Part shown: piece by piece, positions 50,331-59,571 of the stretch
Numbering within the stretch: the first letter of the stretch is position 1
Layout of the letters: every line of letters starts with the position of its first letter
Origin: Desulfosporosinus fructosivorans
GTDB taxonomy: Bacteria; Bacillota; Desulfitobacteriia; Desulfitobacteriales; Desulfitobacteriaceae
Length of the DNA stretch: 64,000 nt
Assembly: GCF_004766045.1 (NCBI RefSeq)
Contig: NZ_SPQQ01000006.1
Location: 124,001 to 188,000 of the forward strand
Direction of reading: 5' to 3'
The notes under the pieces: generated by a model
What the model saw: the letters and a program-made list of their open reading frames with translations, nothing else
Database searches by the model: none
What the model was told of the DNA's origin: nothing
Translations under genes and position numbers: made by a program

Positions 50331-50669
50331 ATGGCAGAGGTTTTAAAGTTATCTAAACCACTTAAGATTTTCGGTGCAAACGAAGACATAGAGCTGTCCG
50401 AATTACCTTATGATTTTGAAAACATGACAGCTAAGGACAAGATAAATGTCGGCAAGAAAATGAAAGCAGCTGGAATACCAACGATCATGGAAGAAATGGA
50501 CTCGGATTATCATTTTTATCTCTTTGCTGAGGCCGTGTGCGTCGCGGATCGCAGTATTAGCACTGACGACGTACTAAGAATTAGCGCGAAAGACGCGCAG
50601 AAAGCATCCAATCTAGCAAGAAGTTTTTTCTTCTTCAGTTTGGGGGAGTTGTCACAGATGATGCAATAA
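50331..50669 (+). CDS. tail assembly chaperone, short form (P2 gpE-like)
   Basis: A 112-residue helical protein (KLSKPLKIFGANEDIELSEL, then YDFENMTAKDKINVGKKMKA). The ATG at 50,331 follows GGAAGAGG. Near its end are two slippery heptamers in the correct phase, TTTTTTC (50,624-50,630) and TTTGGGG (50,639-50,645). Ribosomes that stay in frame finish at 50,669. Confidence 0.85.
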   Translation: MAEVLKLSKPLKIFGANEDIELSELPYDFENMTAKDKINVGKKMKAAGIPTIMEEMDSDYHFYLFAEAVCVADRSISTDDVLRISAKDAQKASNLARSFFFFSLGELSQMMQ

Positions 50670-50815
50670 AGAGGTCAATTGCTAGAGTTACCTTGCTGAC
50701 ATCTACTTCGGCGGAATATTGCTACAATATCCCCCTAGTCGATTATGCTGATTTTAACCAAATACTCATAGAAGAATTAAATCGTTTGAGAAAGGAGGGC
50801 AATAATGGCAAGTAG
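50331..50815 (+). CDS. tail assembly chaperone, -1 frameshift long form (gpE+E'-like)
   Basis: A -1 shift at either heptamer leads into an open frame FGGVVTDDAIKRSIARVTLL, then TSTSAEYCYNIPLVDYADFN and QILIEELNRLRKEGNN to a TAG at 50,813-50,815. This second frame has no start of its own and fills the gap before the tape measure gene. The same expression strategy is known for lambda G/GT and P2 E/E'. The fusion should be made at a low ratio and guide tape-measure assembly. Confidence 0.82.
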
Positions 50816-52382
50816 GCAGGAACTAAGAGCACTCATAACGATAGCCGGCCGCATAGATCCATCCCTGCAAAGTGCAATGCTACGTGCATCAGGTGAGAGT
50901 ATGCGGCTTTCAAACAACCTTAGAAACTCTGCTAATGGACTGAATAGAGTTTCAACGATAGCGCAGGGAACATTTTTAGGAGCTATAGCAGCAGAGGGGC
51001 TTTCGTTCATAGCTTCTCGGGTAGCGGGAGTTGCAGCCGAAAGCGTTAAACTGGCCTCCGATCTGACTGAAGTACAGAACGTTGTGGATACCACTTTTGG
51101 AAAGAGTTCTAATCAGATTGATGCATGGTCCAAAACAGCCTTAAGCGCATACGGCCTTTCTGAGCTTCAAGCAAAGCAATTTTCGGGCACTATGGGAGCC
51201 ATGCTAAAAAGTACGGGTATTACCGGTGAAGGCATGGTCAAGATGTCTAAAAACCTAGCTGGATTGTCGGGCGACTTGGCTAGTTTTTATAATCTTGATC
51301 AAGAAACTGCGTTTGAGAAAATCCGTTCTGGCATCAGCGGTGAAACTGAACCCCTCAAACAGCTTGGTATTAATATGTCGGTGGCAAACATGGAAGCATA
51401 TGCAATGTCTCAAGGCATCAAGACATCTTATGCAAAGATGGATCAAGCCTCTCAGAGCATTCTTAGATACAATTACCTTCTTTCTGTTTCCAAAGATGCT
51501 CAGGGAGATTTTAATAGGACTCAGGGAGGTTTCGCCAACCAGCAAAGGCTTTTTGATACAAATATGAAGCAATTGGGAGCGACGGTGGCCACTCAGGTAT
51601 TACCATATTTAACACAGTTCCTCCAGTATGCAAATAAATGGGCACAAAACGTAGATGTCGGTAAAGTGACGAAGGATGTCGCAAATGCGTTTACCATTAT
51701 GGGTGACGGGATCCGATGGGCAAAGGATAACTCGAATTGGTTGATTCCTGCGGTTGCAGGAGTTGCAGGGTCCATGGCGGCTCTTGAAATAATTGGAACA
51801 GTAACAAAATTATATCGGGCTTGGACGGCCACGACTTTTGCTATGACATGGGCTCAATACGGATTTAATGCCGCCATGACTGCTAACCCAATTGGATTAG
51901 TAGTTGTTGGAATCGGGCTTCTAGTGGCAGCTGGTGTTGCTCTTTGGCAAAACTGGGACTGGGTGATGGCAAAGGGTAAAGAACTCTTCGCGTGGATCGG
52001 TAAGGTAGCGGAACCCATTAAGAACTTCTTTGGCGGAGGTTATCAAAGTAATTCGACACTTGCCTACGAGCAACTAACCCCTTATGCATCCGGAGGTATT
52101 GCTTCCAGTCCCTCAATATTCGGTGAAGCAGGGGAAGAAATGGCCATTCCCTTACAACGTACTCCACGAAGTCTAGGTCTATTGCAACAAACAGCCAGCA
52201 TTCTAGGAGTCGGAGGATCAAACTCAAGCGGTTCCAAAAATGAGGTGAATATTACCTATGCCCCCGTCATCCAAGGTGGAAGCGGACCTGAGGTCCAAAG
52301 CGCCTTGAATACCTCATACGAGCAATTCAAAGTATGGGCTGAAGAATACTTCGGAGATAAAGGAAGGGTTGCTTTTGAATAA
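50805..52382 (+). CDS. tail tape measure protein
   Basis: A 525-residue protein with a TP901-type tape-measure domain (LRNSANGLNRVSTIAQGTFL; GTMGAMLKSTGITGEGMVKM) and two hydrophobic segments (WLIPAVAGVAGSMAALEIIG; NPIGLVVVGIGLLVAAGVAL). Short for its class, so the tail should be short. AAAGGAGGG precedes the ATG. Overlaps the frameshift product by 11 bp. Confidence 0.88.
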   Translation: MASRQELRALITIAGRIDPSLQSAMLRASGESMRLSNNLRNSANGLNRVSTIAQGTFLGAIAAEGLSFIASRVAGVAAESVKLASDLTEVQNVVDTTFGKSSNQIDAWSKTALSAYGLSELQAKQFSGTMGAMLKSTGITGEGMVKMSKNLAGLSGDLASFYNLDQETAFEKIRSGISGETEPLKQLGINMSVANMEAYAMSQGIKTSYAKMDQASQSILRYNYLLSVSKDAQGDFNRTQGGFANQQRLFDTNMKQLGATVATQVLPYLTQFLQYANKWAQNVDVGKVTKDVANAFTIMGDGIRWAKDNSNWLIPAVAGVAGSMAALEIIGTVTKLYRAWTATTFAMTWAQYGFNAAMTANPIGLVVVGIGLLVAAGVALWQNWDWVMAKGKELFAWIGKVAEPIKNFFGGGYQSNSTLAYEQLTPYASGGIASSPSIFGEAGEEMAIPLQRTPRSLGLLQQTASILGVGGSNSSGSKNEVNITYAPVIQGGSGPEVQSALNTSYEQFKVWAEEYFGDKGRVAFE

Positions 52383-52587
52383 CCCATATTTCGTTTATAC
52401 AACCAAAGCGGGTGACACCTTTGACATTCTTGCTCTCGATGCGTGGAACGACGAAACAAAAGCTCATTGGATTATCCAAGACAATCCGGATTATGTAAAC
52501 GTGCTCGTATTTGAAGCTGGAGTAGATTTAAAAATTAGAGTCGTGGATCCATCGGCAGCGTCAACACTACCGCCATGGAAAAGGTGA
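52375..52587 (+). CDS. tail protein X-like (LysM-type)
   Basis: A 70-residue protein: YFVYTTKAGDTFDILALDAW then ETKAHWIIQDNPDYVNVLVF, the P2 gpX/LysM fold. The TTG at 52,375 follows AAGGAAGG; TTG 52,369 is possible. Connects baseplate and tail. Confidence 0.8.
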   Translation: MNNPYFVYTTKAGDTFDILALDAWNDETKAHWIIQDNPDYVNVLVFEAGVDLKIRVVDPSAASTLPPWKR

Positions 52588-52593
52588 TAGTTT

Positions 52594-53505
52594 ATGCAAT
52601 TAATTTACGAGAGTGAAGACATTACCAATGCTGTTGAAATTCGTAAGGCTGATCTAATTGACAATGCTGGAGGGGAACTAGACAGCATTGATTTGATTCT
52701 CAATGATCCCAAAGGTCTATGGAGTCAGTGGAAACCTGAAAAGAATCACACCATTCAGATTAAAGAATCTGGATTCGACAGCGGTATCATGTACACTGAT
52801 GAATTAGGACAGCAGCGAGGCCTTATCAGTATCAAAGCATTACCAGTTAAACAAGAGGCCAAGACTCCTAATATCAAGTCCTGGGACAATGTAAGATTCC
52901 TCGGATTAGTCCGGGAGATTGCCTCAAAGCACAGCCTTACGCTTCAAACATACGGTGTACAGGATCAACTTTACACGAGAGTAGACCAGTACGAGCAGGC
53001 AGATTTTGAATTTTTGTCTAGGCGTTGCCTTCTGGAAAGCTGTGCCCTTAAGATCACCGATGGGAAACTTATTGTCTACGGTGAGCAGTACATGGAATCC
53101 CAAACAGCAGTCAAATCATTGACCCCCGACGATATAGACGGGGACTTTTTATTTAAGAATAAATCAAACCAAATCTTTGGTGCGTGCAAAGTCTCTCATA
53201 AGGGCGTTCAATATGAATTCAAAGCTCCCGGAGCATACGGGCCAACACTTAAAGCGTTTGATATTGCCTTGGGAAGCTTGGGTGAGGCGGAACGCACATC
53301 CAAGGGACTTCTCCGTGCTAAAAATAAATTTGAACAGACCTTTTCCGGAGTTATTAGACTCGAGCCGGGAATTGCTTCCGGCAATGTTCTTGCCTTGAAT
53401 AATTTCGGTCTTGCAGATGGCAATTATTTTGCCTATCAGATTATCCACAAGTTGGTTCAAAAGCGGACCATAGCAAAGCTAAGGAAACCACTGGAGGGGT
53501 ATTAA
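52594..53505 (+). CDS. late control gene D-like baseplate hub protein
   Basis: A 303-residue protein with the gpD/VgrG hub pattern (IYESEDITNAVEIRKADLID; REIASKHSLTLQTYGVQDQL). It forms the hub that holds the spike. Overlaps the next gene by 1 base. Confidence 0.85.
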   Translation: MQLIYESEDITNAVEIRKADLIDNAGGELDSIDLILNDPKGLWSQWKPEKNHTIQIKESGFDSGIMYTDELGQQRGLISIKALPVKQEAKTPNIKSWDNVRFLGLVREIASKHSLTLQTYGVQDQLYTRVDQYEQADFEFLSRRCLLESCALKITDGKLIVYGEQYMESQTAVKSLTPDDIDGDFLFKNKSNQIFGACKVSHKGVQYEFKAPGAYGPTLKAFDIALGSLGEAERTSKGLLRAKNKFEQTFSGVIRLEPGIASGNVLALNNFGLADGNYFAYQIIHKLVQKRTIAKLRKPLEGY

Positions 53506-53696
53506 TGGTACTTAGGGGGATAGTCTCAAGTATTGGAATAGAGGGCACTAGAGCTACCTTCCCGGACAAAGAGAACGCAGTGTCAGCCCCTCTATTAGTG
53601 GCCGTCGGCGTTGGAACTCTTGAAATAGGTGATTACATCGTTGTGGTGTTCTTTTCAGATAATATGCAAGACGGCCTAATCTTGGCCAAATATTAG
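53505..53696 (+). CDS. short baseplate protein (truncated gpV-like OB domain)
   Basis: A 63-residue beta-rich protein (LRGIVSSIGIEGTRATFPDK; VGVGTLEIGDYIVVVFFSDN). It has the form of the N-terminal OB domain of gpV/gp45-type spikes without the needle. Might be the spike base, with the tip elsewhere. Confidence 0.6.
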   Translation: MVLRGIVSSIGIEGTRATFPDKENAVSAPLLVAVGVGTLEIGDYIVVVFFSDNMQDGLILAKY

Positions 53697-53709
53697 GCGG
53701 TGAAATGAC

Positions 53710-54294
53710 ATGCCTATTGCAGTATTCGGAAGCAAAGTTTTCGAAATAACGGACTCAAAAATATATACCTTTGATGGTCTGCAGTATACCACTACACTTG
53801 ATACTGAAAAGCAAGACGCAGAAGGAAAGAAACCCAGTACCTACAACAAGGGCCCTGGATTAAATGGACTGAACTTTACTCTAAAACTCGACGCAACACA
53901 AGGAGTAAACCCACGTCATGAAATGGAATCATGGGAGCAAATCAAGGACGCAGGCGTTGCCTATCAATTTATTCTTGGGAGAAGCCCTCTTGGATGGAAT
54001 AAGTGGCTTCTGGTAGATGTCCAAGGTTCAAACATAGTCATGGATAATCTCGGGAATATGCTTAAGTTAGACTTGCAACTAAAGTTGGATGAGTATGTTC
54101 GTCCTGGTTCGGCTGCAGTTGCAGCGGCGAAAGCTAATGGATCTGGCGGACCGAAGACATCAAGTGTTCCAGGGCTGACTCCTTCTGATTATGGTGGTAC
54201 CTATGGCCCAGAAGATAAGTCAGACTATAAGCGAGAAAACCCCACAATGGTGTCTATGTCAGAATACAATAGATCAAGATTTCTAGGGGGGTAA
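53710..54294 (+). CDS. P2 gpU-like tail protein
   Basis: A 194-residue protein starting MPIAVFGSKVFEITDSKIYT with a middle GVNPRHEMESWEQIKDAGVA and LGWNKWLLVDVQGSNIV, the gpU/DUF6046 pattern. Gly-rich C-terminus. Tail completion component. Confidence 0.72.
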   Translation: MPIAVFGSKVFEITDSKIYTFDGLQYTTTLDTEKQDAEGKKPSTYNKGPGLNGLNFTLKLDATQGVNPRHEMESWEQIKDAGVAYQFILGRSPLGWNKWLLVDVQGSNIVMDNLGNMLKLDLQLKLDEYVRPGSAAVAAAKANGSGGPKTSSVPGLTPSDYGGTYGPEDKSDYKRENPTMVSMSEYNRSRFLGG

Positions 54295-54300
54295 TTAACT

Positions 54301-54603
54301 GTGCCGCAAACAATTTATACTTCCCAAGGCAACTTAGACTGGACAGCAAAAGGGAGTCAACGTAAAGCCCAGAATGTACTAAATCTCCTTAACACTTGGC
54401 GATATGACGTAGCTTATAACCGTATCATGGGATTGAATCCAGCGATGATTGATAAACCTTACCCAACTATTGTGGCGTTGTTTACTGCAGATGTTTATCG
54501 ACTTGTGCAGGACTATCAACCTGACGTAACGGTTACAAGCGTGACCGTAAAAGGAATTAATGAGCAAGGGAAAATTGACGCAGAGGTGGTGATAGAAGTT
54601 TGA
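54301..54603 (+). CDS. baseplate wedge protein (gp25/W-like)
   Basis: A 100-residue protein (IYTSQGNLDWTAKGSQRKAQ; end INEQGKIDAEVVIEV) with order and size of the gp25/gpW baseplate wedge. GTG start; 4-bp overlap with the next gene. Confidence 0.7.
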   Translation: MPQTIYTSQGNLDWTAKGSQRKAQNVLNLLNTWRYDVAYNRIMGLNPAMIDKPYPTIVALFTADVYRLVQDYQPDVTVTSVTVKGINEQGKIDAEVVIEV

Positions 54604-55763
54604 GTGAGATCAATTTTGTTGAAGTAGATGCTGCACAGATCCAGGCAGATATGATTAGACAGTTTGAACAAGTTCTAGGAGAAAACCTTTATCCTGCTGA
54701 TGAGCGCCTTATGTTTCTACAACAGGAAACGCAGGTGGTTGTTGGTCTGAAAAACTTAATCAATGACAGCGCACGGCAGAATCTTCTCAGGTATGCCCGT
54801 GGCGATGTTCTTGATGCTCTTGGTGAGCTTTATGGAGATCGGGGAAAAAGGTTAAGCGCACAAAGCGCAATTACTACGCTGAAGATAACTCTATCAGTAA
54901 TCCAACCATCAAACTATCTTATACGAGCAGGGAAAAGAGTTACCCCTGATGGTATGTTATATTATGCGACATCCTCGGATGTTACGATCTTAGCCGGTCA
55001 GCTTACAGCAGAAGTAAAGGGAATAGCTACGGAGGTTGGATCTCAATACAATGGATATATCGCTGGGCAAATAAAAACCATGGTGGACCCAATTCCCTAT
55101 GTATTAAGTATAGTCAATACGGATACGAGTTCTGGTGGAACCGATATTGAGGGCGATGATAATTACCGAGAAAGACTCAGAATTCTTCCAGAGTCTCTCT
55201 CTACAGCAGGTCCTGAAGGGGCCTATATTTTTTGGGCAAAGAGTGCTGATAGTACAATTATAGACGTGGCCGTGGATAGTCCATCACCTTGTGTTGTCAG
55301 GATCGTACCACTGCTCGAAGAGGGTGGCATTCCTAGCCAAAGCATTTTAGATGCAGTTTTAGCGATCACTTCTGCAAAAGATAAGCGGCCATTAACAGAT
55401 CAAGTTCAAGTTGAAGCTCCTACTGTTGTTTCCTACGATATTGCCCTAACCTATTATCTTGACGAGAAGCTCAGTGCGGATGAGATTAAATATCGCCAAG
55501 CAATAGAAGGAGAAAAGCTTGATGTAGGCGTTGATAGCGCAGTATATGAGTATATATCTTGGCAACAAAGTGAACTTGGGATTTCGGTTAGTCCAGATAT
55601 GCTTAGATATTTCATTCAAAGTGCGGCCCAGTATCAGCAAAGTAGCATTACTAAAACAGCCGTCAAAAGAATTGCCTTGACTTCTCCAGTGTATGCTGAC
55701 ATTACATCAACTCAGGTAGCTAAAGTCGGTACCATAACAGTTGCGTATGGAGGTCTTGAGTGA
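54600..55763 (+). CDS. baseplate J protein (gp47 family)
   Basis: A 387-residue protein with RYARGDVLDALGELYGDRGK and the later GGTDIEGDDNYRERLRILPE signature of the baseplate J family. Forms the wedge periphery to which the fibre attaches. GTG/TTG-type start at 54,600 overlaps the upstream stop. Confidence 0.9.
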   Translation: MSEINFVEVDAAQIQADMIRQFEQVLGENLYPADERLMFLQQETQVVVGLKNLINDSARQNLLRYARGDVLDALGELYGDRGKRLSAQSAITTLKITLSVIQPSNYLIRAGKRVTPDGMLYYATSSDVTILAGQLTAEVKGIATEVGSQYNGYIAGQIKTMVDPIPYVLSIVNTDTSSGGTDIEGDDNYRERLRILPESLSTAGPEGAYIFWAKSADSTIIDVAVDSPSPCVVRIVPLLEEGGIPSQSILDAVLAITSAKDKRPLTDQVQVEAPTVVSYDIALTYYLDEKLSADEIKYRQAIEGEKLDVGVDSAVYEYISWQQSELGISVSPDMLRYFIQSAAQYQQSSITKTAVKRIALTSPVYADITSTQVAKVGTITVAYGGLE

Positions 55764-56380
55764 TGGATTTAAGCGATGTCGATTTACTAAGCCTCCAAAG
55801 TAGCTACATGAAAAACGACCCGACAACGATTGCTTTTTGTCGGGCGCTTAGTCCTCAGTTCCAACAACTATCTGGTGAGGCTAAAAAGTGTTCAATCCTG
55901 GCCCGATTGAATCAGATAAAATGGGCTACGATCTCTCCAGGGTTAGTAGTTAAGGTGTTTGCACCTGAAATTACAAACGAGCAGGTGCTTGACGAATTAG
56001 CTTGGCAACTAAATATTAAGTGGTACGACCCTTCGGTCGATATAGCCACGAAACAACAAATAGTTCGTAGCGCAATAATAGTTCACATGTATAAAGGAAC
56101 GCCCTATGCAGTGGAGCAGATCATTCAGACGTATTTTGGAGACGGTGAAGTTCAAGAGTGGTTTGATTACGGAGGAGAACCAGGTATGTTTAAGGTTTTG
56201 ACAACTAACCCTTCTGTAACAGCAGATTTAGCTAATCAATTCACTACGGTGCTTAATTCAGTTAAGAATATGCGCTCCCATCTTGAAGTGATCTTAATAT
56301 CCCTGTCTGGTCAACTAGATATATATTTTGGCGGTGCGGTTCATACAGGAGATTTCATAGAAACTAGGCAGGTGGGCTAA
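55760..56380 (+). CDS. tail protein I (P2 gpI family)
   Basis: A 206-residue protein (DVDLLSLQSSYMKNDPTTIA; LDELAWQLNIKWYDPSVDIA; MYKGTPYAVEQIIQTYFGDG) of the gpI family, a baseplate part needed for fibre attachment. Follows J with a 4-bp overlap. Confidence 0.88.
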   Translation: MMDLSDVDLLSLQSSYMKNDPTTIAFCRALSPQFQQLSGEAKKCSILARLNQIKWATISPGLVVKVFAPEITNEQVLDELAWQLNIKWYDPSVDIATKQQIVRSAIIVHMYKGTPYAVEQIIQTYFGDGEVQEWFDYGGEPGMFKVLTTNPSVTADLANQFTTVLNSVKNMRSHLEVILISLSGQLDIYFGGAVHTGDFIETRQVG

Positions 56381-56381
56381 C

Positions 56382-57464
56382 ATGAGTGTTTTTGGAGGAT
56401 TATTATTTACAACTGTTGGTCGTAATTTACAAGCGAAAGCACAGGCGGGTGCACAACTGAATTTCACACGGATAGCAATCGGTGATGGTGACTTGGGCGG
56501 AACATCTATCGCGGATCTTACGACATTAAAACATCAGATAAAATCACTGAGTATTACTAAACTTAAAACCATGGCGGGTGGAAACGCTGTAGTTGGAACA
56601 GCCTTCTCAAATCAAGATGTTACTGAGGGCTTCTACTGGAAGGAGCTTGGAGTCTATGCCCAGGATCCAGACCTTGGCGAGGTGCTTTACTGCTACGGGA
56701 ACGCCGATGCCAGCGCAGAGTATATTCCGTCCTCGGGCGGAGCTGACATTCTTGAAAAGAGCATTGATGTAGTGACTATCATAGGGAATGCATCTAATGT
56801 CTCTGCGACCATTGACACTTCATTAACCTTTACGACTATTCAGGATTTCAATAGTCACACTGGAAACAATGTGATTCACGTTTCTCAGACTGACAGGGAC
56901 ACATGGAATGCAAAAGAAACACCTGTTGGAGCTCAGACTAAGGCGAACGCGGCTGAGGCTAATTCAAAAGTGTATACCGATTTACAAATAGCTTCTATTC
57001 CCGCGGCAGATCCAGGCATTCCTAGTGGGGCCATTGTCATGTGGTCTGGTTCCATTGCTTCAATACCAAGTGGTTGGGCTATATGCAATGGCGCTAATGG
57101 TACACCTAACTTAGTTAATAGATTTATTGTTGGTGCAGGTTCAACATATAACATGGGTAGTACAGGTGGTACGAGTACTAATGATATTAGTCACACCCAT
57201 ACTGCTTCAGGCTCGTCTGGCTATGCTGGAAGTCACAGCCATAGTTATTCAAGTGCAACTGGAAGCCCTAGTGATACTCATGGTGGAGATGCTGGAGCAC
57301 AAGATTACTTTGCGTCAACATCTCATACCCACTCAGTTTCAGGGACGACTAATTCAGACGGAAGTCATAATCATAGTGTTTCTGTGACTGTAAATAGTGG
57401 AGGGGTGACCACATTAGAAAATAGACCCCTTTACTACGCTTTAGCGTACATTATGAAACTTTAA
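56382..57464 (+). CDS. tail fibre protein with collar domain
   Basis: A 360-residue protein. The N-terminal 150 residues have the gpH/DUF3751 pattern (FGGLLFTTVGRNLQAKAQAG; EGFYWKELGVYAQDPDLGEV). The C-terminus contains a phage tail collar domain (GAIVMWSGSIASIPSGWAIC, then NGANGTPNLVNRFIVGAGS) and a His/Ser/Gly-rich part (GSHSHSYSSATG and similar). Recognises the host surface; the His pairs may bind metal. Confidence 0.85.
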   Translation: MSVFGGLLFTTVGRNLQAKAQAGAQLNFTRIAIGDGDLGGTSIADLTTLKHQIKSLSITKLKTMAGGNAVVGTAFSNQDVTEGFYWKELGVYAQDPDLGEVLYCYGNADASAEYIPSSGGADILEKSIDVVTIIGNASNVSATIDTSLTFTTIQDFNSHTGNNVIHVSQTDRDTWNAKETPVGAQTKANAAEANSKVYTDLQIASIPAADPGIPSGAIVMWSGSIASIPSGWAICNGANGTPNLVNRFIVGAGSTYNMGSTGGTSTNDISHTHTASGSSGYAGSHSHSYSSATGSPSDTHGGDAGAQDYFASTSHTHSVSGTTNSDGSHNHSVSVTVNSGGVTTLENRPLYYALAYIMKL

Positions 57465-57519
57465 AGAGAGATCTTTGGAGGAATATTTTGTAGCCAGCGA
57501 TCAACTGGAGGTGCTTATT

Positions 57520-57939
57520 TTGGGTTTAGCAAAACTATTATCTGATCTTGCGGGGACCCCAGTTCCTCAATTTTTAAAACGAGATGGATTGTCTTACGAA
57601 GCTATCAAAGGCGCTAACGGGGCAATGGACGTTAACCTTAAGGATGCAGGGGGAGGGGTGAATGCCCTTGCTGTAAATTCTGATGGTAGCGTGAATACTA
57701 AACTTACAGGGAGATTAGTCAATGAGCCTTTTACAGGATCTACGACGGTTACCCATACATTCACCAAACCAATGCGGGAGTTTTTTATTAGTAATGATGG
57801 TGACTCGAATTTGACGATTACCATTAACAATATGACTTTTACGGTATACCCATTTACGAGTTTTGACGAAGCATTTGAGCCGTTTACTTTTGTCAATATC
57901 ACTACTGAAGGTCCCTATCAGGCGTGGGGGAGGGCTTGA
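57520..57939 (+). CDS. hypothetical tail-associated protein
   Basis: A 139-residue protein (LGLAKLLSDLAGTPVPQFLK, then beta-rich FTGSTTVTHTFTKPMREFFI). TTG at 57,520 lies 6 bases after GGAGGTG; the frame is open back to a TTG at 57,475. It lies between fibre and spike, and may be a fibre accessory or chaperone. Confidence 0.55.
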   Translation: MGLAKLLSDLAGTPVPQFLKRDGLSYEAIKGANGAMDVNLKDAGGGVNALAVNSDGSVNTKLTGRLVNEPFTGSTTVTHTFTKPMREFFISNDGDSNLTITINNMTFTVYPFTSFDEAFEPFTFVNITTEGPYQAWGRA

Positions 57940-57940
57940 G

Positions 57941-59044
57941 ATGAGTTTAACACGGAGGGCAGTACCTGGAGGAGGTATTATTACTATTGCACCACGTAAA
58001 TCCCTTCAAAAATCTGCAGCCAGATATGTATTGCCAGGCACGGATGATCAGGAAACATTAAACGACATCATTCAAGATATTCACAGTAATCCTAACGCCT
58101 CATTTGGTAATTGGATGGTACCAAAAATACAATTATTAGATGGTGACATTAATATTTCTGGTTCTGTTCATGTGAAGGATTCTTCGTACATTGAAGGTAG
58201 TGGATATAATACTAGGTTTTTTTTACAAAGTGGTTCTAGATGTGACATGCTAGTTAGCGATAATTATGATAGCGGCATTGTCTATTTTCCAACGTTGAAA
58301 GAATTTAGAGTAGATGGTAACCACGATAATAACAGGGACCAAGATTTTTGGGGGATTAAAATTAAATCACAAGAATTCGAGTTTTGCCATTTAATCGTTG
58401 AGAATTGTCATAGTGGAATTAAGCTTGATGGCGAAGGAACGTATGGTGGTTATTTTAGAGATGGCTTTGTAAAGAATAATCATGCTAAAGGTATGGTCGC
58501 TGGTGGAGATACTACTATAACGGGCACTAGTTTCGGCGATAATGCTAAATCAGAAGAAGTTCTATGGAACTGGGATGCCTGTGGTTTACTGATCAATGGT
58601 TGGAATACTCAAGTCGTTGGTAATAATCATTTTGCAGCGAATAGAACTGATATAGTAGGAAACTGGGCTGCTTATGCTTTAATACAAGGGAATATTTTTG
58701 AAGCCGGTTTATGGGAAAACATAGTAATGCAAGGGAGAGCTTGGGGGTATTTAATAAATAACAATAGGTTTGGAGGTAGACGAAATACATTATCTGATAC
58801 TAGTAGAAGTAGTATTAAATTCAAGGACATTGACGCGAGTGAAAAAGCTTTTGGAAATCAGATTTGCAACAATTCCTTTACAGTCTATGAAAGTGGCGAT
58901 TGTGGTTACAACTACTGCGTTGAAGAATCAACTAATTGTGATAATAATTTGATTACGAATAATACTTTCATAAATGGGTATACACAAGCAAACCCTGTTT
59001 TAAAAGTTGGTGAAAACACTCAAGTGTCTATGAATATAATATGA
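57941..59044 (+). CDS. beta-helix tail spike protein
   Basis: A 367-residue protein rich in repeated N-x-N and G-x-x turns (VVGNNHFAANRTDIVGNWAA; LINNNRFGGRRNTLSDTSRS), typical of right-handed beta-helix (pectate-lyase-like) spikes that bind or cleave cell-surface polysaccharide. ATG at 57,941 follows GGAGGG. More AT-rich than the tail genes, which suggests exchange by transfer. Probable host-range determinant. Confidence 0.75.
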   Translation: MSLTRRAVPGGGIITIAPRKSLQKSAARYVLPGTDDQETLNDIIQDIHSNPNASFGNWMVPKIQLLDGDINISGSVHVKDSSYIEGSGYNTRFFLQSGSRCDMLVSDNYDSGIVYFPTLKEFRVDGNHDNNRDQDFWGIKIKSQEFEFCHLIVENCHSGIKLDGEGTYGGYFRDGFVKNNHAKGMVAGGDTTITGTSFGDNAKSEEVLWNWDACGLLINGWNTQVVGNNHFAANRTDIVGNWAAYALIQGNIFEAGLWENIVMQGRAWGYLINNNRFGGRRNTLSDTSRSSIKFKDIDASEKAFGNQICNNSFTVYESGDCGYNYCVEESTNCDNNLITNNTFINGYTQANPVLKVGENTQVSMNII

Positions 59045-59173
59045 TCAAATAACTTTTTGGTAAATAAGACGCCTTAGGTGAGGTGTTATGCCTAAAAATG
59101 AAAGGATGAGGCGGGTGGGGGATCAAGATTGTTGAGTATTAGAATTGGAAAGCGCTTATATCAAGTTTATTTT

Positions 59174-59197
59174 ACCGCTAACGAGCGGTTATTTTTA
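59174..59197 (+). terminator. terminator after the tail genes
   Basis: ACCGCT-AACG-AGCGGT (59,174-59,179 and 59,184-59,189) then TATTTTTAT. Two tiny open frames (59,089-59,136 and 59,134-59,214) surround it and are not supported as genes. The gap 59,045-59,297 otherwise holds nothing recognisable. Confidence 0.7.
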
Positions 59198-59297
59198 TGC
59201 CCGGGAATCTAAGTCTGAAAAGCGGAGAGGTGACCGCGAAGTAGGGCACCCTGGGCTTATGTATTTATAAGTAGAAATGAAGGGGAGGGAGACTGAT

Positions 59298-59555
59298 GTG
59301 CTAATGGCTGAACAACAAGATGTACTAATGGACATTCGTGAGCGCCTAGTGCGGGTAGAAACAAAACTCGACAACCACAACGGCATCCGGGAAAGGCTTG
59401 ATACAGTGGAAGACAGAGCAATCGAAAACGAATCCAGATCAAAGTCAAACTGTCATCGAATTGATAAGCTCGAGGAAAATAACACCTGGCTCTGGCGCAC
59501 TGTTGTTGGGGCTATTATTGCTGCAGCGATCGGGGCGTTGGCTATTTTCAGATAG
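59298..59555 (+). CDS. XhlA-like lysis accessory protein
   Basis: An 85-residue protein: a coiled coil (LMDIRERLVRVETKLDNHNG) and one C-terminal membrane helix (TVVGAIIAAAIGALAIF). This is the XhlA (hemolysin) layout found next to phage holin and amidase genes. GTG start after GGGAGGG; an ATG at 59,277 lies earlier. Confidence 0.8.
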   Translation: MLMAEQQDVLMDIRERLVRVETKLDNHNGIRERLDTVEDRAIENESRSKSNCHRIDKLEENNTWLWRTVVGAIIAAAIGALAIFR

Positions 59556-59571
59556 GGAGGAGAGAGGAAAA

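Noticed and set aside
59089..59214. Two tiny frames (15 and 26 codons) between the spike and XhlA-like genes
   Set aside because: The second crosses the terminator at 59,174 and neither has conserved features.
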